Source: Duganella aquatilis
GTDB lineage: Bacteria; Pseudomonadota; Gammaproteobacteria; Burkholderiales; Burkholderiaceae_D
Assembly (NCBI RefSeq): GCF_009674565.1
Contig: NZ_WKJL01000005.1
Location: 186,001-250,000 of the forward strand
Length of the DNA: 64,000 bases
Direction: 5' to 3'
Shown here piece after piece: positions 51,998 through 60,177 of the stretch. The number at the start of each line of letters is the position of its first letter. Position 1 is the stretch's first letter. The notes beneath the pieces are model-generated. The model searched no databases. It saw only the letters and a list, made by a program, of their open reading frames with translations, and was not told the DNA's origin. Made by a program: the position numbers and the translations under genes.

Positions 51998-54154
51998 ATG
52001 AACACTCCCTACGCACCAGGCGCGGTGTCGCGCCGCAGTTTCCTCAAGGTGGCCGCCGCTGCGGGCGGCGGTTTGATGGTCGGCTTTTGGCCCGGCCAGG
52101 GCATGGCGGCGGCAGCGGCCAGCGCGCCGGCTGAACTGAACGCCTTCATCGCCATCAGTCCCGACGACCGCATCGTGCTGACCATGCCGAAAGTGGAAAT
52201 GGGCCAGGGCACCTACACCTCGGTGCCGATGCTGATCGCCGAGGAACTGGAAGTCGATATGAACCAGATCGAGGTGCGCCACGCGCCGCCCGACGCCAAG
52301 CTGTATGGCGCACCGTTCGGCGACCAGTTCACCGGCGGCTCGCTGACCATCCGCCTGCTGTACGAACCGATGCGCCAGACCGGCGCCGCCGCGCGCATGG
52401 TGCTGGTGCAGGCCGCGGCATACGCCTGGAAGGTAGCGCCGGACAGCTGCCGCGCCGAGCGCGGTGAAGTGGTGCACGCGGCCAGCGGCCGCCGCGTCAA
52501 GTACGGCCAGCTGGTGGCGGCTGCAGCCAAGCTGCCGGCGCCGGAAAAGATCGCGCTCAAGCAGCCCAAGGATTTCAAGCTGGTCGGCCAGCCGGCCAAG
52601 CGCCTGGACGCCAAGGGCAAGACCGACGGCAGCGCGATGTTCGGCATCGACGCGCAGGTGAAGGGCATGAAGGTGGCGGTGGTGGCGGCCAGCCCGGTCA
52701 TCGGCGGCAAGCTCAAATCGGTCAACGACGCCAAGGCGCGCAAGCTGCGCGGCGTGCGCCAGATCGTCAAGCTGGATAACGCGGTGGCGGTGGTGGCGGA
52801 CAACTACTGGTACGCCAAGCAGGGCCTGGCCGCGCTGGACATCAAGTGGGACGAGGGCCAGTACGCCAAGCTGGGCACCGACGACGTGCGCAAGCTGATG
52901 GTGGCGGCGCTGCAAAAGCCCGGCCACATCGCCCGCAACGACGGCGACGCCCTGAAGGCGCTAGCGGCCGACAGCCAGCGCGTCGAGGCGCTGTACGTCA
53001 ATCCGATGCTGGCGCATGCCACCATGGAGCCGATGAACTGCACCGTGCACGTCAAGGGCGACGGCACGGCCGAGATCTGGACCGGTTCGCAGGTGCCGGC
53101 CCGCGCGCGCGACGACGCCGCCAAGGTGCTGGGCCTGGCGCCGGAGAAGGTCACGCTGCACAACCACTACATCGGCGGCGGTTTCGGCCGGCGCCTGTAC
53201 ACCGACTACGTGGTGCAGGCGGCAGCGGTGGCCAAGCAGATCAAGTCGCCGGTCAAGCTGGTGTGGAGCCGCGAGGAAGACATCCAGCATTGCCTGCTGC
53301 GCGGGATGTATGCGCATTCGGTATCGGCGTCGCTGGGCAAGGATGGCAAGCCGCTGGCGTTCTCGCACAAGATCGCCGGGCCGTCGAACCTGGCGGCGTT
53401 CGCGCCGGGCTGGCTGAAGGACGGCCTGGATATCGACAACGTCGAAGGCTCGGACGTGTTCTCCTACGATATCCCGAACATGCGCAGCGAGTACACGCAG
53501 GAGGACGGCCCGGTGCCGACCGCGTTCTGGCGCGGCGTCGGCCCGACCCGCAACATGACGGTGCTGGAAAGCTTCATGGACGAACTGGCGCTGAAGGTGG
53601 GGCAGGATCCGCTGGCCTATCGCCTGTCGCTGCTGGACAAGCAGCCGCGCGCGGCGCAGGTGCTGAAGGTGGCGGCCGAGCGGGCCGGCTGGGGCACGCC
53701 GCTGCCGCCTCGTTCCGGACGCGGCATCGCCCTGATGCGATCGTGGGGAACCTATCTGGCGCAGGTGGTCGACGTGGCGGTCAGCGATGACGGCGAAGTG
53801 ACCGTCAAGCGCGTGGTGTGCGCGGTCGATTGCGGCCAGGTGGTCAATCCGGACACGGTGGCGGCGCAGATCCAGAGCGGCATCAACTTCGGCCTGACGG
53901 CGGGACTGTTCGGCGTCATCACGCTGAAGGATGGCCGCGTTGAGCAGAGCAACTTCCACGACTACCCGATCCTGCGCCTGAACCAGGCGCCGCAGATCGA
54001 CGTGGTGCTGGTGCCGAGCAGCGAAGCGCCGGGCGGCATCGGCGAGCCGGGGACGGCCGGTGTTGGCGCGGCGCTGACCAACGCGGTGTTTGCCGCCACC
54101 GGCGTGCGCGTGCGCGAACTGCCGCTGCGCGCGGAGCTGTTGAAGAAGGCGTAA
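51998..54154 (+). CDS. Molybdopterin-dependent hydroxylase, isoquinoline 1-oxidoreductase-type beta subunit
   Basis: A 718-residue catalytic subunit of the xanthine dehydrogenase superfamily (IorB/aldehyde-oxidase type). It begins with a Tat signal (SRRSFLKVAAAAGGGLM), so the complex is periplasmic. Molybdopterin cytosine dinucleotide-binding segments include KVEMGQGTYTSVPMLIAEEL, HATMEPMNCTVHV, GGGFGRRLYTDYV and a Glu near the C-terminus in GGIGEPGTAGVGAALTNA that fits the catalytic base. The substrate (N-heterocycle or aldehyde) is unknown. Second in the two-gene operon. Confidence 0.92.
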   Translation: MNTPYAPGAVSRRSFLKVAAAAGGGLMVGFWPGQGMAAAAASAPAELNAFIAISPDDRIVLTMPKVEMGQGTYTSVPMLIAEELEVDMNQIEVRHAPPDAKLYGAPFGDQFTGGSLTIRLLYEPMRQTGAAARMVLVQAAAYAWKVAPDSCRAERGEVVHAASGRRVKYGQLVAAAAKLPAPEKIALKQPKDFKLVGQPAKRLDAKGKTDGSAMFGIDAQVKGMKVAVVAASPVIGGKLKSVNDAKARKLRGVRQIVKLDNAVAVVADNYWYAKQGLAALDIKWDEGQYAKLGTDDVRKLMVAALQKPGHIARNDGDALKALAADSQRVEALYVNPMLAHATMEPMNCTVHVKGDGTAEIWTGSQVPARARDDAAKVLGLAPEKVTLHNHYIGGGFGRRLYTDYVVQAAAVAKQIKSPVKLVWSREEDIQHCLLRGMYAHSVSASLGKDGKPLAFSHKIAGPSNLAAFAPGWLKDGLDIDNVEGSDVFSYDIPNMRSEYTQEDGPVPTAFWRGVGPTRNMTVLESFMDELALKVGQDPLAYRLSLLDKQPRAAQVLKVAAERAGWGTPLPPRSGRGIALMRSWGTYLAQVVDVAVSDDGEVTVKRVVCAVDCGQVVNPDTVAAQIQSGINFGLTAGLFGVITLKDGRVEQSNFHDYPILRLNQAPQIDVVLVPSSEAPGGIGEPGTAGVGAALTNAVFAATGVRVRELPLRAELLKKA

Positions 54155-54189
54155 AAGCATGGCTGGCGGCGGGCTGCTACAATAGTCTG

Positions 54190-54537
54190 GTGAAAAAGCT
54201 ATTGCTCATCCTGCTGCTGACCATTCTGCCGATCCAGTATTCCTGGTCGGTGGCGGCCGTCTATTGCCAGCACGAGTCCAGCAAGACCACGCACTTCGGC
54301 CACCATGGCCATCAACACCAGGCGCAGGCCGGTGATGACGATGCCGGCAAGAGCAAGCCGGGCAAGCTGCATGGCGATTGCGAGGTCTGTCATCACGCGG
54401 TGCAGGCTTCGCTGCCGGGCGCCGATGCGGTGCTGACGGCGGCGCCGGTCGCCATCTATGCGCCGCCGGGCGCGCTGCACTACCACTCCTATATCGCTGA
54501 CGGGCCGCCACGGCCCAACTGGTCCTTCGTCGCCTGA
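54190..54537 (+). CDS. czcI: CzcI-like small metal-binding protein of the czc operon
   Basis: A 115-residue exported protein starting at GTG 54190. A signal peptide of about 20 residues is followed by a His-rich segment (HFGHHGHQHQAQ) and CEVCHHAV, all suited to binding Zn, Co or Cd. The position before czcCBA and the size match CzcI, whose exact role is unclear (metal sensing or modulation). 68 bases separate it from czcC. Confidence 0.78.
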   Translation: MKKLLLILLLTILPIQYSWSVAAVYCQHESSKTTHFGHHGHQHQAQAGDDDAGKSKPGKLHGDCEVCHHAVQASLPGADAVLTAAPVAIYAPPGALHYHSYIADGPPRPNWSFVA

Positions 54538-54605
54538 CGCGGCGAGGCCTGAGCTTTTTCCCTTCACGTCTCGTCGAATTCCTGTCCTGTTAATCGGAGA
54601 ATTCG

Positions 54606-55826
54606 ATGTTCAAATTTGTTTTGCCGCTATGGTTAGCGGCATGGCCTGCCTATGCGCAGGCCGTTGAGGAGCCGTCGGCGCCGCTGACGTTGTTGGCGGC
54701 GCTGGCGCTGGCCGATGATGGCAACGCCGACCTGGCGGCGGCCCGTCATGCGTTGCTGGCGGAGGACGGCGCGGTGCAGCAGGCCGGCCTGTTGCCCAAT
54801 CCTTCCCTGTCCCTGGAGCGCGTCGATACGCGGCGCGATACGCGTGAAACCACTTTGCAGTTAAGCCAGCCGCTGGAGCTGGGCGGCAAGCGTGCAGCGC
54901 GCGTGCAGGCCGCGCAGCGTGGTCGTGAAGGTACGGCCGCGTGGCTGCTGCAACGCCGCGCCGAGGTGCGCGCGGAGACGGCGGCGGCGTGGTTCGTTGT
55001 GCTGGCGGCGCAGGAGCAGTTACGTCTGGCGCAACAGGCAGCCGAACTGGCGCAGCGTGCGGCGGCGGCGACTGGCCGGCGCGTGGTGGCCGGCAAGGTG
55101 TCGCCGGTGGAGCAGACGCGCGCGCAGGTGGCCGCATCCACGGTCGGGCTGGAGCTGATACGTGCGCGCAGTGCGTTGGCGACGGCGCGCGTGCGCTTGG
55201 CAGGCTTGTGGGGTAATCCGTCGCCACGGTTCGAGCAGGTCGCGGGCGAGATCGCCGCGCTGCCCGAGCTGCCGTCGCTGGCGGCGCAGCGCGGCTTGCT
55301 GGCGCAGGCGCCGGCCATGCAGGTGGCGCGCGCCGAACTGGCGCGGCGGCAGGCGTTGACGCAGGTGGAGTTGTCGCGTCGCGTGCCGGATGTGGCGCTG
55401 ACGGTGGGCAGCAAGCGTTCGGAGGAGCTGGGACGCACGCAGGCGGTGATCGGCGTGTCGCTGCCGTTGCCGCTGTTCGACCGCAATCAGGGCGCAGTGC
55501 TGGCGGCTGTCCGCGGCGTCGACCAGGCGCGCGATGGCGTGGCGGCGACGGCGGCGCGGCTGGAGGCCGAGCTGGTGGCCGTGCGCGAGGAGTATGGGGC
55601 GGCGCGCGCGCAGGCGCTGGCGCTGAGGGAAGAAATTCTGCCCGGTGCGCAAAGCGCCTACGAGGCGGCCAACACCGGTTTCGACTACGGCAAGTTCGGC
55701 TTCCTCGACGTGCTGGATGCGCAGCGCACGCTGTTGCAGGCGCAGTCCCACTACCTCACCACCTTGGCCGACGCGCATCGCGCGCAGGCGGCCATCACGC
55801 GCCTTCTCGGAGCAGAGCATGAATAA
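54606..55826 (+). CDS. czcC: CzcC-type outer membrane factor (TolC family)
   Basis: A 406-residue outer-membrane channel of the heavy-metal RND system. A signal peptide (AAWPAYAQA, about residue 19) is followed by the duplicated TolC coiled-coil/beta units: LLPNPSLSLERVDTR and RRVPDVALTVGSKRSEELGRTQ, and the tail YGKFGFLDVLDAQRTLLQAQSHYL. GGAGA precedes the ATG. It overlaps czcB by 8 bases. Confidence 0.88.
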   Translation: MFKFVLPLWLAAWPAYAQAVEEPSAPLTLLAALALADDGNADLAAARHALLAEDGAVQQAGLLPNPSLSLERVDTRRDTRETTLQLSQPLELGGKRAARVQAAQRGREGTAAWLLQRRAEVRAETAAAWFVVLAAQEQLRLAQQAAELAQRAAAATGRRVVAGKVSPVEQTRAQVAASTVGLELIRARSALATARVRLAGLWGNPSPRFEQVAGEIAALPELPSLAAQRGLLAQAPAMQVARAELARRQALTQVELSRRVPDVALTVGSKRSEELGRTQAVIGVSLPLPLFDRNQGAVLAAVRGVDQARDGVAATAARLEAELVAVREEYGAARAQALALREEILPGAQSAYEAANTGFDYGKFGFLDVLDAQRTLLQAQSHYLTTLADAHRAQAAITRLLGAEHE

Positions 55827-56988
55827 GAAGCAGACCATCACCATCACCGCCATGGCCGCCGTCGCGCTGCTGCTGGCGGCCCTCATCCTAAAACCGCGCG
55901 CCGACGACGCGCACAACGACGACGTATCAGCCGCTGCAGCGCCCGCCGCCGGCGCGCCGGAGGCCATCAGGCTGAACGCCGCGCAGATCCAGTCTGCCGG
56001 CATCGTGCTGGCGACCGCCGCGCCGGCGCAGATCAGCACCATCCTGACGCTGCCCGGCGAAATCCGCTTCAACGACGACCGCACCGCCCACGTGGTGCCC
56101 AAGCTGGCCGGCGTGGTGGTCGCCGTGCACGCGGAACTGGGCCAGACCGTCCAGCGCGGCCAACTGCTGGCGGTACTGGCCAGCAGCGCTTTGTCCGAAC
56201 AGCGCAGCGAACTGCTGTCCGCGCAGCGCCGGCTGACGCTGGCCCGCACCACGCTGGAACGCGAGCATAAACTGTGGCAGGACAAAATCTCCGCCGAACA
56301 GGACTACCTGCAAGCCAAGCAGGCAATGAGCGAAGCCGACATCGCCGTGCACAACGCCCAGCAAAAACTCAGCGTGCTGGGCGCCGGCGCGGCAGCCGGC
56401 AAGCAGCTCAACCAGCTGGAACTGCGCGCGCCGTTCGCCGGCGTGGTGATGGAAAAACACCTGGCATTGGGCGAGGCAATCAAGGAAGACGCCAACGTCT
56501 TCACCATCTCCGACCTGTCCACCGTGTGGGCCGACTTCGCCGTGCCGCCGCAAGACCTGAACCGTGTGCGTGTCGGCGAAACCGTCATCGTCCGCGCCGC
56601 CGCCTTCGCGGCGCAGGCCAGCGGGAAAATCACTTACGTCGGCGCGCTGCTCGGCGAGCAAACCCGCACCGCCACCGCCCGCGTGGCGCTGGCCAACCCG
56701 GAACGCGCCTGGCGTCCCGGCCTGTTCGTCAACGTCGACGTGCAGTCCGGCCTGAGCACCGCCGCCGTCACGGTGCAAGCCGACGCGCTGCAAACGGTAG
56801 ACGGCAAGCCCGCCATCTTCGTGCGCACCGCAGCCGGCTTCGAGGTACGGCCGGTAACGCCGGGCCGCAGCGATGTTAAGCTGACCGAGATCCTGCACGG
56901 CCTGTCCGCCGGCACATCCTACGCCGCCGCCAACAGCTACGTGCTGAAGGCGGAACTGGGCAAGGACAGCGCCGAGCATGAACACTGA
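55819..56988 (+). CDS. czcB: CzcB-type periplasmic adaptor
   Basis: A 389-residue membrane-fusion protein that connects CzcA and CzcC. An N-terminal membrane anchor (AAVALLLAALIL) is followed by the biotinyl-lipoyl half motifs (VVPKLAGVVVAVHAELGQTVQRGQLLAVL and LRAPFAGVVMEKHLALGEAI), a coiled-coil hairpin and the beta-barrel (FAVPPQDLNRVRVGETV). ATG 55819 is inside the end of czcC. No extra zinc-binding N-terminal domain is seen. Confidence 0.9.
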   Translation: MNKKQTITITAMAAVALLLAALILKPRADDAHNDDVSAAAAPAAGAPEAIRLNAAQIQSAGIVLATAAPAQISTILTLPGEIRFNDDRTAHVVPKLAGVVVAVHAELGQTVQRGQLLAVLASSALSEQRSELLSAQRRLTLARTTLEREHKLWQDKISAEQDYLQAKQAMSEADIAVHNAQQKLSVLGAGAAAGKQLNQLELRAPFAGVVMEKHLALGEAIKEDANVFTISDLSTVWADFAVPPQDLNRVRVGETVIVRAAAFAAQASGKITYVGALLGEQTRTATARVALANPERAWRPGLFVNVDVQSGLSTAAVTVQADALQTVDGKPAIFVRTAAGFEVRPVTPGRSDVKLTEILHGLSAGTSYAAANSYVLKAELGKDSAEHEH

Positions 56989-57002
56989 TACGGGAGACCA
57001 CC

Positions 57003-60000
57003 ATGTTTGAACGTATCATCCGCTACGCCATCGCGCAGCGCTGGCTGGTCATGCTGCTGGTGGCCGCCATGGCCGCGCTGGGCGTCTACAGTTACCAGAA
57101 GCTGCCGATCGACGCTGTGCCCGACATCACCAACGTCCAGGTGCAGATCAACACGGCGGCGCCGGGCTACTCACCGCTGGAGACCGAGCAGCGCATCACC
57201 TATCCGCTGGAGACGGCGCTGGCCGGTCTGCCGTGCCTGGAGCAAACGCGTTCGCTGTCGCGCTACGGCCTGTCGCAGGTGACCGTGGTGTTCAAGGACG
57301 GCACCGACATCTACTTCGCGCGCCAGCTGGTCAGCGAACGGCTGCAACAGGCGCGCGCGCAACTGCCGGACGGGATCACGCCGGCCATGGGGCCAGTGTC
57401 CAGCGGCCTCGGTGAAATCTACCTGTGGACAGTGGAAGCACGGCCCGACGCGAAGAAGGCCGACGGCACCGCCTACACGCCGACCGATCTGCGCGAGATT
57501 CAGGACTGGATCGTCAAGCCGCAACTGCGCAACGTGGCCGGCGTCACCGAGATCAACGCCATCGGCGGCTACGCCAAGGAATACCACGTGGCGCCGCAGC
57601 CGCAGCGGCTGGCGACCTACCGTCTGACCTTGCAGGACGTGGCGCTGGCGCTGGGACGCAATAACGGCAATGCCGGCGCCGGCTACATCGAAAAGCGCGG
57701 CGAACAGCTGCTGGTGCGCGCGCCGGGCCAGGTCCGTTCGCTGGACGACATCCGCAACATCGTGCTGCGCAGCGTGGACGGCGTGCCGGTGCGCGTGCGC
57801 GACGTCGCCGAAGTGGACATCGGCCGCGAGCTGCGTACCGGCGCCGCCACAGAGAATGGCCGCGAGGTGGTGCTGGGCACCGTCTTCATGCTGATTGGCC
57901 AGAACAGCCGCGCCGTGGCGCAGGCAGTGGACAAGCAGATGGCCGTCATCAACCGCAGCCTGCCGCCGGGCGTGGTGGCGGTCACTGTCTACGACCGCAC
58001 GGCGCTGGTGGATAAGGCCATCGGCACCGTCAAGCGCAACCTGCTGGAAGGCGCGGTGCTGGTCATCGCCGTGCTGTTCGTCTTCCTTGGAAACCTGCGC
58101 GCGGCGCTGATCACCGCCATGGTGATCCCGCTGGCCATGCTGTTCACCTTCAGCGGCATGGTGGCGTACCAGGTCAGTGCCAATCTGCTCAGTCTTGGCG
58201 CGCTGGACTTCGGCATCATCGTCGACGGTGCGGTGGTCATTGTCGAAAGCTGCGTACGGCGGCTGGCGCATACACAGGCGCTGCAAGGCCGCGTGCTGAC
58301 GCGTGCCGAAAGATTCGAGACCGTATTCGCGGCGGCGCAGGAATCGCGCCGGCCGCTGTTGTTCGGGCAGTTGATCATCATGGTGGTCTACCTGCCGATC
58401 TTCGCGCTGACCGGCGTCGAAGGGCGCATGTTCCACCCAATGGCGTTGACGGTGGTGATGGCGCTGGCCGGCGCCATGATCCTGTCGATCACCTTCATCC
58501 CCGCCGCCGTGGCGCTCTTCATCGGCGACAAGGTGGTGGAGAAGCCGGCGCATCGCATGCAGCGCTGGTATGGCTGGCTGCTGGAACGCGCGCTGGGCAA
58601 CGCACCGGTGGTATTGAGCTTTGCCGGCATCGCGGTGGCGCTGTCGTTGCTGCTGGCGACGCGCATGGGCAGCGAATTCGTACCATCGCTGAACGAAGGC
58701 GACATCGCCATGCAGGCCTTGCGCATCCCCGGCACCAGTCTGACGCAGTCGGTGGCGATGCAGCAGCAGATCGAGCTGACGTTGATGCGCAAGTTCCCCG
58801 AGATCGAACGCGTGTTCGCGCGCACCGGCACGGCGGAAATCGCCTCCGACCCGATGCCGCCGAATATCTCGGACGGCTATATCATGCTCAAGCCGGAAGC
58901 GCAGTGGCCCAAGCCGAAAAAGACGCGCTCGCAGCTGCTGGCGGCGATTCAGTCCACCGTGGCGCAACTGCCCGGCAATGCGTATGAGTTCTCACAGCCG
59001 ATCCAGCTGCGCTTCAACGAGCTGATATCGGGCGTGCGCAGCGATGTGGCGGTGAAGCTGTTCGGCGACGATGCGGAGGTGCTGGACGCCACCGCCGCAC
59101 GTATCGCCGCCATGCTGGGCAAGGTCGATGGCGCGCAGGAGGTGAAGGTGGAGCAGACCAGCGGCCTGCCGGTGCTGACGGTGGACATTGACCGCGCGCA
59201 GACGGCGCGCTATGGCCTGAACGTCAGCGACGTGCAGCAGGTGGTGGCGACGGCCATCGGCGGCCAGCAGGCCGGCACCATGTTCGAGGGCGACCGTCGT
59301 TTCGACATTGTGGTGCGTTTGCCGGATGCGCTGCGTGGTGATCTGGCGGCGTTGCGGCGCCTGCCGCTGCCGCTGCCTGGCGGTGCGCATTTCATTCCGC
59401 TGGGCGAGGTGGCGACGTTTAACGTTGCGCCGGGACCGAATCAGGTCAGTCGCGAGAACGGCAAGCGGCGAGTGGTCATCAGCGCCAATGTGCGCGGGCG
59501 GGATATCGGATCGTTTGTCGCCGAGGCGGAACGGCGCTTGCAGGAGGTGCGGATTCCGGCTGGGTACTGGACCAGCTGGGGAGGGCAGTTCGAGCAGCTG
59601 CAATCGGCGTCGCAGAGGTTGCGGATTGTGGTGCCGGCGGCGCTGGCGTTAGTAATGCTGCTGCTGTTTGCGATGTTCGGCAATTTGAAAGATGGATTGC
59701 TGGTGTTCAGCGGGATACCGTTTGCGTTGACTGGCGGCCTGGGAGCGCTGGCGATGCGCGACATACCGTTGTCGATATCGGCGGCGGTGGGATTTATCGC
59801 CTTGTCTGGCGTGGCGGTGTTGAATGGGCTGGTGCTGATTGCTGCCATTCGCAAGTTGCGGGAGGAGGGGCGTAGCGTGGAGCAGGCGATCCGGGAAGGC
59901 GCGTTGGAGCGCTTGCGGCCGGTGATGATGACGGCGCTGGTGGCGTCGCTGGGTTTTATCCCCATGGCGATTGCCACCGGAACCGGCGCCGAAGTACAGC

Positions 60001-60107
60001 GTCCCCTGGCCACGGTGGTGATTGGGGGAATACTGTCGTCTACTGCGTTGACGTTGTTGGTGTTGCCGCTGCTCTACCGTCGCATACATCTACCCCGCAA
60101 GCTTTAG
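57003..60107 (+). CDS. czcA: CzcA-type heavy-metal RND efflux pump
   Basis: A 1034-residue inner-membrane proton antiporter exporting Co, Zn and/or Cd. Twelve helices and two large periplasmic loops are evident. The fourth-helix motif DFGIIVDGAVVIVES matches the DFGxxxDGAVxxxE signature of the heavy-metal (HME) class, with acidic proton-relay residues. IDAVPDITNVQVQINT and SEFVPSLNEGDIAMQ are also class landmarks. GGGAG precedes ATG 57003. It ends the czcICBA operon; no metal-responsive regulator (czcRS) is next to it. Confidence 0.93.
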   Translation: MFERIIRYAIAQRWLVMLLVAAMAALGVYSYQKLPIDAVPDITNVQVQINTAAPGYSPLETEQRITYPLETALAGLPCLEQTRSLSRYGLSQVTVVFKDGTDIYFARQLVSERLQQARAQLPDGITPAMGPVSSGLGEIYLWTVEARPDAKKADGTAYTPTDLREIQDWIVKPQLRNVAGVTEINAIGGYAKEYHVAPQPQRLATYRLTLQDVALALGRNNGNAGAGYIEKRGEQLLVRAPGQVRSLDDIRNIVLRSVDGVPVRVRDVAEVDIGRELRTGAATENGREVVLGTVFMLIGQNSRAVAQAVDKQMAVINRSLPPGVVAVTVYDRTALVDKAIGTVKRNLLEGAVLVIAVLFVFLGNLRAALITAMVIPLAMLFTFSGMVAYQVSANLLSLGALDFGIIVDGAVVIVESCVRRLAHTQALQGRVLTRAERFETVFAAAQESRRPLLFGQLIIMVVYLPIFALTGVEGRMFHPMALTVVMALAGAMILSITFIPAAVALFIGDKVVEKPAHRMQRWYGWLLERALGNAPVVLSFAGIAVALSLLLATRMGSEFVPSLNEGDIAMQALRIPGTSLTQSVAMQQQIELTLMRKFPEIERVFARTGTAEIASDPMPPNISDGYIMLKPEAQWPKPKKTRSQLLAAIQSTVAQLPGNAYEFSQPIQLRFNELISGVRSDVAVKLFGDDAEVLDATAARIAAMLGKVDGAQEVKVEQTSGLPVLTVDIDRAQTARYGLNVSDVQQVVATAIGGQQAGTMFEGDRRFDIVVRLPDALRGDLAALRRLPLPLPGGAHFIPLGEVATFNVAPGPNQVSRENGKRRVVISANVRGRDIGSFVAEAERRLQEVRIPAGYWTSWGGQFEQLQSASQRLRIVVPAALALVMLLLFAMFGNLKDGLLVFSGIPFALTGGLGALAMRDIPLSISAAVGFIALSGVAVLNGLVLIAAIRKLREEGRSVEQAIREGALERLRPVMMTALVASLGFIPMAIATGTGAEVQRPLATVVIGGILSSTALTLLVLPLLYRRIHLPRKL

Positions 60108-60131
60108 CTTCGACATCAGCGTTACCACTTA

Positions 60132-60161
60132 GGGGTCTGACCCCGTACGGGGTCAGACCCC
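60132..60161. repeat. 30-bp perfect palindrome GGGGTCTGACCCCG (copy C)
   Basis: Two 14-bp arms around TA (60132-60161) form a perfect palindrome. Each arm itself contains GGGGTC...GACCCC, so it is a nested repeat. It lies between the convergent czcA and GH97 genes and could act as a bidirectional terminator. It shares the GGGGTCNGACCCC core sense with the ends of copies A and B (300-380, 38671-38750). Confidence 0.75.
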
Positions 60162-60177
60162 ACCTGGCCGTGCGGGT

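Noticed and set aside
51998..54160. A 399-codon antisense frame opposite the molybdenum hydroxylase gene
   Set aside because: It shows only Arg/His/Gln-rich shadow composition and no ribosome binding site.
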